DNA of 22,083 bases, taken from NCBI GenBank assembly GCA_017601265.1, contig JAFNJA010000002.1, positions 15,703 to 37,785 of the forward strand, read 5' to 3'. Origin of the DNA: Candidatus Brockarchaeota archaeon. GTDB taxonomy: Archaea; Thermoproteota; EX4484-205; DTQO01. The position numbers were made by a program, and so were the translations under genes. This document shows, piece by piece, positions 13,573 to 20,846 of this stretch. Under the pieces are notes generated by a model that was given only the letters and a program-made list of their open reading frames with translations, made no database searches and was not told the origin of the DNA. Positions within the stretch are counted from its first letter, which is position 1; the number at the start of each line of letters is the position of its first letter.

Positions 13573-14790
13573 ATGGGATACGAGGGGCCGAGGGGCACGA
13601 GGAAGGAAGAATTCGGAAGCGTCATGGCCCTCGTGGACAGCATCTTCGTTTCGGCCCGAAAGAAGGGGATGAGGATGGAGGATGCGTTCCCGCAGCTCTT
13701 CAACATGGGGAACTTGGAGAACATGCGCATAATGCTCCTCGGCGGAAAACCCGTCTCGCACATCGGAATCTCGGAGGTGGGGGCCTCCCTTTACGGCTGC
13801 GCTCTCAAGGTCGGGATGATAGGCGCGGTTTGCACCGATCCCGACCACCGCAACAAGGGGCTCGCGGGCAAGGTCCTGGCCGATTGCATGCGGAAGCTAC
13901 TGGTCGACGGCGTCGATTTCGTGATGGTTTCGGGAATCAGGAGCCTTTACGACAGAAACAACTGCGTGATGGCTGGAAGGTCTTACGCGTACGCGATCAC
14001 GAGCAGGAACGCCGGAATGATCAGAAGGTTGCAGTGCGATCTTGCCGATTACGACCCTTCAATGCTGGGCGAGGTGGCCGCGATCTACCAAACCGAGCCG
14101 GTCAGGTACGTCAGGAGCCGCGAGGACTTTTCAACCCTCTTGGGCAGGCGGACGTACAGGAGGCCAAAGACCTTCCTGATCGGGATGGGGGGAAGGAGCG
14201 TGGCTTACGTTTGCGTTGAGGTGAACGACTACGGCAAAGGTTCAGGATGGGTCGTCGAGTACGCGGGGTCCAGGTTCGCGGTGGCCTCCGCGCTGCCCAA
14301 GCTTCTCCGCCGCCTAAGCTTGGAAAAGCTCTCGCTGCAGGTACCCCACCACGATTACGAGATGCTCGCCGCGCTTTCGCGCGTGAGAAAACCCAAGCCC
14401 TCCCACTTCGGGGGGACGATGCGGATCGTAAACCCAGAAGGCTTTTTGGAGAAGCTTAGGCCCTACCTCGCGTGCAGGGTGGGCGAGAAGGCGCGCAAGC
14501 TGGAGATCGCCAGCAAAGATCAAAGGCCCGTCATCGCCCTCGGGAACGAAAGGCTCGAGCTAAAGGACGAGAAGGAGCTCACTTGGCTCCTTTTCGGGCA
14601 GCCGGAAAAGGTCGATGAAAGGTTCAAGTCGTATTTGAGGCCGTTCAGCGTGGAGTCAGAGGGGGAGCTCGGGAGGGTTTTGTCGGCCGCTTTCCCCCTC
14701 CCGACGTTCCTTTACGGGTCCGGCGGAACTTGGCTGCTTGCGCGGCCCCCAGGATCCGCCCCCCAAGCGGCGCGGCTGGCTTTTGGGTGA
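13573..14790 (+). CDS. GNAT acetyltransferase, Eis-like with sterol-carrier-type C-terminus
   Basis: The protein (405 aa from ATG 13573) has an N-terminal GNAT domain with acetyl-CoA-binding motif A, VCTDPDHRNKGLAGKVLADC, at about residues 86-105. A second GNAT-like half follows (about 150-280), and the C-terminal ~110 residues have an SCP2-like pattern (FLEKLRPYLACRVGEKARKL, then IALGNERLELKDEKELTWLLFG). This three-part layout is that of the Eis family, which acetylates amines on proteins or small molecules. An upstream ATG at 13537 is in frame, but the TATA-like TTTTAATG at 13542-13549 lies downstream of it and predicts transcription at 13572, exactly one base before ATG 13573, so the shorter leaderless form is preferred. 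Substrate unknown. Confidence 0.87.
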   Translation: MGYEGPRGTRKEEFGSVMALVDSIFVSARKKGMRMEDAFPQLFNMGNLENMRIMLLGGKPVSHIGISEVGASLYGCALKVGMIGAVCTDPDHRNKGLAGKVLADCMRKLLVDGVDFVMVSGIRSLYDRNNCVMAGRSYAYAITSRNAGMIRRLQCDLADYDPSMLGEVAAIYQTEPVRYVRSREDFSTLLGRRTYRRPKTFLIGMGGRSVAYVCVEVNDYGKGSGWVVEYAGSRFAVASALPKLLRRLSLEKLSLQVPHHDYEMLAALSRVRKPKPSHFGGTMRIVNPEGFLEKLRPYLACRVGEKARKLEIASKDQRPVIALGNERLELKDEKELTWLLFGQPEKVDERFKSYLRPFSVESEGELGRVLSAAFPLPTFLYGSGGTWLLARPPGSAPQAARLAFG

Positions 14791-14792
14791 GA

Positions 14793-14799
14793 CATATAT
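14793..14799 (+). promoter_or_regulatory. TATA box of the lactate permease gene
   Basis: CATATAT begins two bases after the stop codon of the Eis-like gene. It predicts transcription near 14822, ten bases before TTG 14832, giving lctP its own promoter. Confidence 0.55.
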
Positions 14800-14831
14800 C
14801 GCCATCAGGCGACGCTCGAAGGAACGAAAGC

Positions 14832-16391
14832 TTGCCGACCCTTTGGATCGCGTCGCTTGCGCCGGTTGCCGCGCTCCTGCTGCTGATGGTTGCCGCGAAA
14901 TGGTCGAGCGCGAGGGCCGGGGCGGCTTCGTGGTTCGTCGCCGCCATCGCGGCCTCCTCCTTCTTCGGAGCCGGGCTCGACGTCATAGGCTTGGCAACTT
15001 GCAAGGGCCTTTTGCTCGGCGTCTACGTTTCCTACATCGTGTGGGCGGGCGTCCTCATGTACAACTTCGCTGAGGAGACGGGATCGATCTCGGGCATGGC
15101 CGCGGGACTCGGGGCCGTGACGGGGGACGATCTTTCGCAGGTCCTCCTCGTAGGATGGGCGTTCGTATCCTTCCTCCAGGGCGTAGCGGGGTTCGGGGTT
15201 CCGGTGGCGGTCGCAGGCCCGATGCTCACTGCCCTCGGAGTGCAACCCGTGGTCGCGGCCTCGCTCTCGCTACTCGGGCACGCTTGGGCCGTCACCTTCG
15301 GTTCCATGGCAACTTCCTTCCTGACGCTCGTTCTCGTCACGGGGATCGAGGCCCGGCCGCTCGCGCAGTGGAGCGCGATCCTCTTGGGCGTTTCGTGCGT
15401 CTCGACGGGTTTCCTTGCCTCCTACATGTACGGCGGTTTCAGGGCACTGGCGAGGGGGTTTCCAACCGTTTCGGTCGCCGGCTCGGCGATGGCCCTCTCC
15501 CTCTACCTCCTGGCGGCAGCCCAAAGCTACGTCATAGCTTCGACGGTAGCGGGACTCGTGGGCTGCGCCGCGCTGGCGCTTCTCGGCAGGGCAAAAGGCA
15601 GGGCGAAAGACAGGACGAAAAAAATCGCGGTCGAAGCTCCCCCCGGCAGGCGCGGCGGCTTCCTCCTCGCCTTCTTCCCGTACGCGGCCTTGATACTTTT
15701 CTCTCTCGCTACCTCGACAGGCCCTGTCTCTACCTTCCTCTCGTCAATTTCGCTATCCCTGCCATTCCCGGAGACCGAAACCTCCCTGGGTTGGAAGAAC
15801 AAGGCGGTCGGATCTTACTCGGCGATATGCCCCTTGAGCCACCCGGGCACGGTGGTGCTTGAAGCCACTCTCGCCGGCTACGTCGTCTTTAGGAAGAAAG
15901 GGAGGACGAAGAAAGGGATGGTAAGCAGGATTTTGGGGAAGACGGCCAGGCAGTGCTTGTTCCCGACGATATCGACGATGACCGTGGCCATGATGGCCCT
16001 CGTGATGAACGAGTCCGGCATGACGTACGCTTTGGCGGAAGGCGTCGCGCGGTTTGGGGGCGGTTTTTACCCGATCCTCTCGGTTTTCATAGGAGTTCTC
16101 GGTTGCTTCACGACCGGCAGCAACTCGGGATCCAACGCGATGTTCGGCGCCTTCCAAAGGGACGCCGCTAGGTTGCTGGGGGTGAGCGAATACGTGCTGT
16201 GCGCGTCGCAAACAACTGGCGGGGCCCTCGGAAGCATGATCGCGCCCGCGAAGGTCGTGGTCGGCACGTCCGTGACGCAGGCTGCCGGCAGGGAGGGCGA
16301 GGTGATCCGAAGGAACGCCCGCTACTGCGTTGCCGTTGCCGCGATCTCGAGCATCGCGGCTTGGGCGGCGACAGCTTCGTTGAAATTTTAG
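14832..16391 (+). CDS. lctP: L-lactate permease (LctP family)
   Basis: A 519-aa polytopic transporter with about 12 or more hydrophobic helices. The family signature is clear: FLQGVAGFGVPVAVAGPML followed by VVAASLSLLGHAWAVTFGSM around residues 112-160, and near the C-terminus FTTGSNSGSNAMFGAFQRDAA and GGALGSMIAPAKVVVGTSVT. LctP proteins import lactate or glycolate with protons. The ORF could start further upstream within the Eis-like gene, but the TATA box at 14793-14799 selects TTG 14832, and the following residues lead directly into the first helix. A basic cytoplasmic loop with GRAKGRAKDRTKK near residue 255 is a local feature. No lactate dehydrogenase or glycolate oxidase genes are adjacent. 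Confidence 0.92.
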   Translation: MPTLWIASLAPVAALLLLMVAAKWSSARAGAASWFVAAIAASSFFGAGLDVIGLATCKGLLLGVYVSYIVWAGVLMYNFAEETGSISGMAAGLGAVTGDDLSQVLLVGWAFVSFLQGVAGFGVPVAVAGPMLTALGVQPVVAASLSLLGHAWAVTFGSMATSFLTLVLVTGIEARPLAQWSAILLGVSCVSTGFLASYMYGGFRALARGFPTVSVAGSAMALSLYLLAAAQSYVIASTVAGLVGCAALALLGRAKGRAKDRTKKIAVEAPPGRRGGFLLAFFPYAALILFSLATSTGPVSTFLSSISLSLPFPETETSLGWKNKAVGSYSAICPLSHPGTVVLEATLAGYVVFRKKGRTKKGMVSRILGKTARQCLFPTISTMTVAMMALVMNESGMTYALAEGVARFGGGFYPILSVFIGVLGCFTTGSNSGSNAMFGAFQRDAARLLGVSEYVLCASQTTGGALGSMIAPAKVVVGTSVTQAAGREGEVIRRNARYCVAVAAISSIAAWAATASLKF

Positions 16392-16406
16392 GCGCGGACT
16401 CCTCGG

Positions 16407-16589
16407 GTGGTAGAAACGTACCGAAGCGAAAAGGTCCTCGCCCTGTCCCTTCTTCTAATCGTAATAGGACCCCTCCTAATGTACCATTCCGCCATGGGCG
16501 GTCCGATCTCGCTCCGCTACCTCGGCCTGGCCGTTACCGCTTCCGGGATGCTTCTCGCGTTGCTTTCACCCCAGCCGAGGCGCGTCTGA
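16407..16589 (+). CDS. Small two-helix membrane protein downstream of lctP
   Basis: A 60-aa protein starting at GTG 16407, fifteen bases after the lctP stop. It has two hydrophobic helices, LALSLLLIVIGPLLMYHSAM and YLGLAVTASGMLLALL, with a short glycine-rich turn between them and a basic tail (SPQPRRV). The hydrophobic patterning and the tight spacing to lctP support a real gene in the same transcript. No family is recognised; it might be an accessory peptide of the permease, which is a guess from position only. Confidence 0.5.
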   Translation: MVETYRSEKVLALSLLLIVIGPLLMYHSAMGGPISLRYLGLAVTASGMLLALLSPQPRRV

Positions 16590-16780
16590 AGCAAGAACGG
16601 CGGGACTTGCATCAGATCATCGAGCACCCTCGCGTCAAGCCGCTTGGAACGGTTTGATGGAAAAAAGGAAAGCGAGCCGCCCGAAGCCCTCGGCGCGTCC
16701 TGCGCGGACCTCAATACTGGCGTTACCTTGGGTGGTCATCGTGACACGCGCATTCTCCAAAACCCGCCGCGGCGGCTCAA
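16590..16780. other. Intergenic, no gene seen
   Basis: About 190 bases between the small membrane protein and the small-RNA promoter. The open frame across it (starting 16654 on the plus strand) is Arg/Pro/Ser-rich, crosses the small-RNA promoter and stem, and looks non-coding. Confidence 0.5.
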
Positions 16781-16781
16781 G

Positions 16782-16791
16782 CTTATATATA
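16782..16791 (+). promoter_or_regulatory. Strong TATA box of the candidate small RNA
   Basis: CTTATATATA is one of the best TATA matches in the window. A transcript start 23-26 bases downstream falls at about 16808-16814, the left edge of the closing stem of the predicted RNA. No start codon with a sensible reading frame lies in the right place. Confidence 0.6.
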
Positions 16792-16807
16792 GCAGCTACT
16801 AGAAGAC

Positions 16808-16910
16808 CGCCGGGTGGCAAGGAAAAGGACATCCGGCCAAGGATTCAAGGCCTCATGTCCTGGATTTTATCCTCCTCTCCCCCACCCTTGCCACCCGCCG
16901 CAATTTTGTA
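16808..16910 (+). ncRNA. Candidate structured small RNA, about 100 nt
   Basis: CGGGTGGCAAGG at 16811-16822 is perfectly complementary to CCTTGCCACCCG at 16886-16897, and after one C-C mismatch two more pairs extend the stem (16808-16809 with 16899-16900). Inside it, AGGACAT (16826-16832) pairs with ATGTCCT (16855-16861), and GGCC (16835-16838) pairs with GGCC (16849-16852) around a ten-base loop. GGAT-TTT-ATCC at 16862-16872 can form a small side hairpin, followed by an unpaired pyrimidine run. A TATA box is correctly placed upstream and a T-rich run (TTTTGTAATATTTATT, 16904-16919) follows the stem. It does not match tRNA, 5S, SRP or RNase P RNA by eye, and C/D boxes are absent. The minus strand also has A/T-rich cores on its upstream side, so orientation is not certain. 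Confidence 0.55.
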
Positions 16911-16919
16911 ATATTTATT
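16904..16919 (+). terminator. T-rich terminator candidate after the small-RNA stem
   Basis: The run TTTTGTAATATTTATT follows the closing stem by three bases. Archaeal transcription ends at T-rich stretches, so this is consistent with the 3' end of the small RNA; on the other strand the same bases could act as a promoter. Confidence 0.4.
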
Positions 16920-16920
16920 C

Positions 16921-17321
16921 AAATATAGCGTTATAGGTAAACTTATAGGCTCGCCCGGAGCCGAGCCCTCCAGATTCGATCGGGGAACACGGTACCGAAC
17001 GGCTTGCACCGCGGAGATGCCTGGAAAGGGGGCGCAAAGATGGCTCAAAACCGCTCAGTTTTTGCTTCAGGTTCTAAAATGTGCACTGGAGCCCAAGCAG
17101 CTCCATCGCGTCCTCCTCCTAGGCGTTCGCCTCCTACAGGTTAGAAAGGGTACCGCACCTTCTCGGAACCCACTACCCCGGCATGCTCGATCGCCTCGCG
17201 CGGCTCGACGCGCTGCGAAATCCCATCGCAGAATAGAGGTAATCGGTGTCCATGCAGGCATTCTCGTGTTCATCCGCCAGCACGAGGCCCTCGTAACGTA
17301 GTCCCCTCCCATGTCGGCAAT
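16921..17321. other. Gene-poor stretch with tandem TATA-like elements
   Basis: TTATAGG occurs twice, at 16931-16937 and 16943-16949, followed by a six-base-pair hairpin (GGCTCG at 16948-16953 with CGAGCC at 16962-16967). No intact gene follows. A 37-codon open stretch on the plus strand, 17123-17233, reads LERVPHLLGTHYPGMLDRLA and onwards with protein-like composition before a TAG, and may be decayed coding sequence, but I cannot assign it. Confidence 0.4.
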
Positions 17322-17470
17322 TTGCGGTTAGCGAACGGGCCTTCACGTCGGATTGCCGACTTGCCCGCCGAACCGGGTTTCGAAAAGGTGGCTAAGCGGG
17401 TCCCAGTTAAAGGCTTCGAGGGCGTGGAAATCCAAGTCTGCCGAAAGTGCTGCAAGATTCGCCTCATAGG
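17322..17470 (+). pseudogene. Decayed fragment of a sugar isomerase/epimerase
   Basis: The translated stretch with GFEKVAKRVPVKGFEGVEIQ aligns without gaps to residues 13-40 of the intact isomerase at 19982 (DFEKVVKWAAVNGFKGMEVP and onwards): 14 of 28 positions are identical by my count, including FEKV, GF and the metal-site Glu. DNA similarity is visible as well (shared TTTCGAAAAGGT). After about 17470 the similarity stops, and no start or remaining barrel strands are seen, so this is a relic of an N-terminal end. It suggests that a second isomerase gene once stood on this side of the transporter. Confidence 0.5.
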
Positions 17471-17636
17471 AGAATTAGCCGGAACCGACGAATCGAGGGC
17501 TCTGGGTGAAAGGGGGCGAGCGAACCCTCGCACTCAGTCTTTTGGAAGCGTGGCGCGGATTGGAAATTAACTCGGGAATCGATGAAATGTGGTAGATGTT
17601 CATGGATAAAAAGGGGCGCTGATCCAGCACCTAAGC
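17471..17636. other. Intergenic, no gene seen
   Basis: The stretch between the isomerase relic and the end of the transporter gene holds no conserved coding sequence that I can see. The transporter's stop is duplicated in a short GCCTAA repeat at about 17630-17641. Confidence 0.4.
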
Positions 17637-19655
17637 CTAAGCCTGAGCTGGAACCAAGGTGAGCCCTATTATCGTCAGTATTAGGACCTCTAGCACCTCG
17701 CCAAGTATCAACCCTGACGCAAACGGCACGATCATCGACTCGTACATCTTGCTGCCTCCGATCTTCAGCACGAGCGTCTTGACGACCCATGCCACTAGGA
17801 TCGGGACCCAAGCTCCCCAGAGCGAGACTCCCCAACCCCAAGCGACGATCGCGACCAGCGGATCCGGCATCCACATGAACCTCGTGTAAAGTATCCTGCC
17901 CACCAGCATGAAGACGAAGCCTATGAGCAGGTGAAGGGCCCCCTGGCTGAGAGGACCTTCAACCGGCCGATTCCAGAAGTTCCAAAGGACGTCACCCGAG
18001 AAGTCGGAAGCCGTGAAGCCGATCCTCGTGCCCGGAAGCAAACCGGGCAAGACCACTGCCCTGACGAAGAGGAAGATGAACAGCGCCGGGAAGAGTGAAA
18101 CGATTATGATCTTCAGGACGGATCTGTTGTCGATCCCGCTGAGATCGGCCATCTTGAAGGAAAGCAGCGACGCGTAGAACGCGCCCCCGAAGCCGGCGCT
18201 CGCGAAGTGGGCAACGTGTTCCCTGCTCAGCAGCGGCACCATCGCCTTATCCATCGAATCTATCGGGGGGTTGTACTCCGTCGGCCACGCCATTAGCCTG
18301 ATCGTAGTCGGCGTCACGTCGTAGCAAGGTTCGAAAGCTATGCCGACACGCCCCCACACCGCGGCCATGACGGTCCACGTCACCACGCCCGTGAACGGCA
18401 CCACGAAGGAAAGCCACGGGCTGAGTCCGGTGGCCATGAAGAACACGATCATGAGCGCGAAGAAGACGACGAGCGATAGCCAAGAGGTTTTGTAGGCTGC
18501 GGGCTCCCCCCTCTCGATCTCTTCCTTGTTCTCTACGCTTCCGAAAGCGGCCCTGAGCGTCCAGGCTATGTAACTCCTTTGTTGGATTATGATGGAGACG
18601 AAAAGGCCGATCGTCGCTCCGGCCGAGACGACGGAGAAGAAGAGCGGCTCGCTCACGTACGGCGTCGGGGCGCACCAGTTCCTGCCGCAGAAACCCAGGT
18701 CCGGCATGGCCGTGTAGTACCCAGTGGCGTATGAGATGAAGAGGCTGACCTCGAGAACCAGAAGGTAGAAGAGTATGCTGATCAGCGAATGGACAGGAAC
18801 TATGAGGAACAGCGCGTACGTCGTCGGGTGCTTGTTCATTCCCAGGTGCCAGGGTATGCCCGCCGGCGCTATCCAATGAGATCCAGGGCCGCACGTGTTG
18901 CTCTTCCAGGAGTATATGTCCGGAAACCACGGGAACAGGTTCGTGGCCCCGATGGGCAAGCAAAGCAGGAATCCCGCCGCGATGCCCACGAGGAAGGCCT
19001 TCTTCGTCGGCCACTCCTTCGTCACCATCCCCTCGACGTTTGCCAGCATGCTGTGGTAAGCCAAAGTATACGGGAACGGGATCTTCTCCGTCGATATCCA
19101 CTCGCGGCGGATTATGTTGGCAAAGCTCAACATCACGCCCGAGAACAGCGCGAACATCACGAACCTCCACATGACCGCTGAAAGTATCGGGCCAAGGGGG
19201 AGGAGGGCATAGTTGCCTGCCACCCCGCGGATGAGCACCTCCGACACCTCTACGGGGAGAGAGAAGAACTCGGGCAGGTTCTGAGCGAGTTCGCTAGGTA
19301 TCTGTGACCTACCGACAAGGTAGACCGGGTCGTTGCTCGACAGGACTCCTCCCACCATGTCAACGCAGACCATCGCCACGAAAAGGTAAGCCAAGTTCGT
19401 CCTGGTGATGAACCTCCTTACCGACGGGACCTGTTGGAGAGCCATGATGACGAGGAGAGCCACCAAAGGCCAGCCTGGAAAATCGGCGCCTGTCATCATT
19501 ACCGGGGAGCCAAGGCTCTGGGCGCACCCGAGGGGTACGCGCAGAAACGGACCCTGTAAGCTGACGATCAAGGCTTGGACTATGGCGATGAAGGCGCAAG
19601 CCGCCAAGGCGATCGACTTGATAGGCGCTTTAACCTCAGAGTCTTTCGATTCCAA
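17637..19655 (-). CDS. OPT-like large membrane transporter (DUF6785/DUF6784 type)
   Basis: A 672-aa protein with about 14-16 membrane helices. Near residue 188 it has REWISTEKIPFPYTLAYHSM, close to the entry motif of DUF6785 proteins and reminiscent of oligopeptide-transporter (OPT) family members. The C-terminus, with MWMPDPLVAIVAWGWGVSLW, then WVVKTLVLKIGGSKMYE and PFASGLILGEVLEVLI, fits the DUF6784 type. The substrate is unknown; sugar isomerases and an amidohydrolase nearby make a carbohydrate-derived or peptide substrate plausible. The start is TTG 19655; a TATA box at 19689-19696 predicts transcription near 19665. It is divergent from the intact isomerase, with a candidate operator between them, and its 3' end faces the isomerase relic. 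Confidence 0.72.
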   Translation of the reverse strand: MESKDSEVKAPIKSIALAACAFIAIVQALIVSLQGPFLRVPLGCAQSLGSPVMMTGADFPGWPLVALLVIMALQQVPSVRRFITRTNLAYLFVAMVCVDMVGGVLSSNDPVYLVGRSQIPSELAQNLPEFFSLPVEVSEVLIRGVAGNYALLPLGPILSAVMWRFVMFALFSGVMLSFANIIRREWISTEKIPFPYTLAYHSMLANVEGMVTKEWPTKKAFLVGIAAGFLLCLPIGATNLFPWFPDIYSWKSNTCGPGSHWIAPAGIPWHLGMNKHPTTYALFLIVPVHSLISILFYLLVLEVSLFISYATGYYTAMPDLGFCGRNWCAPTPYVSEPLFFSVVSAGATIGLFVSIIIQQRSYIAWTLRAAFGSVENKEEIERGEPAAYKTSWLSLVVFFALMIVFFMATGLSPWLSFVVPFTGVVTWTVMAAVWGRVGIAFEPCYDVTPTTIRLMAWPTEYNPPIDSMDKAMVPLLSREHVAHFASAGFGGAFYASLLSFKMADLSGIDNRSVLKIIIVSLFPALFIFLFVRAVVLPGLLPGTRIGFTASDFSGDVLWNFWNRPVEGPLSQGALHLLIGFVFMLVGRILYTRFMWMPDPLVAIVAWGWGVSLWGAWVPILVAWVVKTLVLKIGGSKMYESMIVPFASGLILGEVLEVLILTIIGLTLVPAQA

Positions 19656-19686
19656 GATTTTCCCCTTGCCTAAATGTCCGGGAATC

Positions 19687-19698
19687 GATTTATAAAGG
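19687..19698 (-). promoter_or_regulatory. TATA box of the transporter gene
   Basis: On the minus strand the sequence reads CCTTTATAAATC, a near-consensus archaeal TATA box. Its spacing predicts transcription near 19665, about ten bases before TTG 19655. Confidence 0.65.
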
Positions 19699-19710
19699 TA
19701 ATTCTGGATT

Positions 19711-19725
19711 CGGTTTCCGAAACCG
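19711..19725. promoter_or_regulatory. Palindromic operator candidate upstream of the transporter
   Basis: CGGTTTC-C-GAAACCG is a perfect seven-base inverted repeat around one central base. It lies about 14 bases upstream of the transporter TATA box, where activators and some repressors of archaeal promoters bind, in the gap shared with the divergent isomerase. The nine-base CGGTTTCCG, covering half the palindrome and its centre, also occurs at 5512-5520 upstream of the KdgF-like cupin gene. The regulator is not identified. Confidence 0.4.
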
Positions 19726-19981
19726 CTTCTTGTCGTACTTCCGCGTAGAGAGTTGTCTCGATGCGTTAACCATCGGGGAGAATGTGCGTGAAACGACCAG
19801 CAAAGGCGCCCCGTCTCTGGCGATTAAATGTCAGCGTTTGGTACCCAGCGTCCCCGCCTTTCAAGCGCCGAGGGGAGGAGTGAACCGACTTCCGAGAACC
19901 ACCGCGCCTACGCTAGAGGCGCCAGCGACCATCGCAAAACTCTTAACCAATGATCGATTTCGGTGTGGCAGTGAACAAGGC
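19726..19981. other. Long upstream region of the intact isomerase
   Basis: About 250 bases before ATG 19982. The isomerase frame stays open through it, but the translation has no resemblance to the family and lacks a protein-like pattern. A weak TATA-like CTTAACCA lies at about 19941-19948 and could start transcription near 19970. Confidence 0.45.
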
Positions 19982-20803
19982 ATGTACGTTGGGTTGCTGA
20001 CGTCGCCGTTGGATTGGGATTTCGAAAAGGTCGTCAAGTGGGCTGCTGTCAACGGCTTCAAAGGCATGGAGGTTCCGGTTTCGCCCAAGGGAGGGCAGAT
20101 CGACGTTGAAGGCGTTTTGAAAGGCAAGGCCGGGAAGGTCAGGAGCTTGCTCAAGGAGAGCGGGGTGGCGATATCGAGCTTGGCCTTTTACAGCATGTCG
20201 ATCTTGGAGAGCGCCGAGGAACAGGATTTCTTCATGAGGACGATCGAGGCGTGCTCGGCCCTCGACGTGGGCGTGGCTTGCACCATCGCCGGCGCCGTCA
20301 GGGGCAAGGGAAAGAGGCAGACCTTGCGCGAGGAGTTCGCGGAGGTCTTCAACAAGCTGGCGGACTTCGCCAAAGCGAACGGGGTCAAGATCGCCCTGGA
20401 GAACTACTTCGCGACGCTCCTGCAGGGCTTGGACCACTTCAGGATGGCGTTCGAGAGCGTGCCGAGCGAGGCGCTGGGACTCAACTTCGACCCTTCCCAC
20501 CTGTTCTGGCAGCAGATAGACTACTTGGAAGCGGTGCACAGGTTCGCGGACAGGATATACCACACCCACGCGAAGGACACTGAGGTCCTAAGTTTCAGGC
20601 TCAGGAACTTGGGCGTTCTGGACGAGGGTTGGTGGAGGTACAGGATCCCCGGAAGGGGCGGCATAAACTGGAACGCGTACGTTACAGCGCTGAAGGAAGC
20701 CGGCTACGACTCGGTTTTGAGCATCGAGCACGAAGATCCCTTCTTCGGGCCCGAGGAAGGGTTTTTGGAAGGAAAGAGATTCTTGGAATCGGTGATCTTC
20801 TGA
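19982..20803 (+). CDS. Sugar phosphate isomerase/epimerase (xylose isomerase-like TIM barrel)
   Basis: The protein (273 aa from ATG 19982) is a TIM-barrel isomerase/epimerase with the usual metal ligands: Glu30 (GMEVP), Glu140 (IALENY), Asp170 (NFDPSHLFW), His196 (THAKDTE) and Glu249 (SIEHEDP). GRGGINW near residue 224 matches the substrate-site loop of the family. It is longer than and only distantly similar to the isomerase at 6048, and clearly closer to the relic at 17322. The reading frame extends upstream to 19730, but that part shows no family similarity, so ATG 19982 is chosen. It is divergent from the transporter, which may import its substrate or a precursor. The sugar is not known. 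Confidence 0.87.
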   Translation: MYVGLLTSPLDWDFEKVVKWAAVNGFKGMEVPVSPKGGQIDVEGVLKGKAGKVRSLLKESGVAISSLAFYSMSILESAEEQDFFMRTIEACSALDVGVACTIAGAVRGKGKRQTLREEFAEVFNKLADFAKANGVKIALENYFATLLQGLDHFRMAFESVPSEALGLNFDPSHLFWQQIDYLEAVHRFADRIYHTHAKDTEVLSFRLRNLGVLDEGWWRYRIPGRGGINWNAYVTALKEAGYDSVLSIEHEDPFFGPEEGFLEGKRFLESVIF

Positions 20804-20846
20804 ACTTAACGGGTCGCGGACCAATCTAAAGCTCAAGCCCGCCTGC

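Noticed and set aside
16971..16982. T-loop-like GATTCGATC suggesting a tRNA
   Set aside because: Flanking bases do not form a T-arm, and no anticodon arm or acceptor stem can be built.
17017..17301. 94-codon open frame on the plus strand
   Set aside because: Arg/His/Pro-rich with no domain pattern; a different frame in the same place looks more protein-like but is only 37 codons long.
18247..19170. 307-codon open frame on the minus strand
   Set aside because: Same strand but a different frame within the transporter gene; His/Arg/Gly-rich and not protein-like.
19730..19981. 84-residue N-terminal extension of the isomerase
   Set aside because: No similarity to the family, no secondary-structure-like pattern, and the family starts at ATG 19982.
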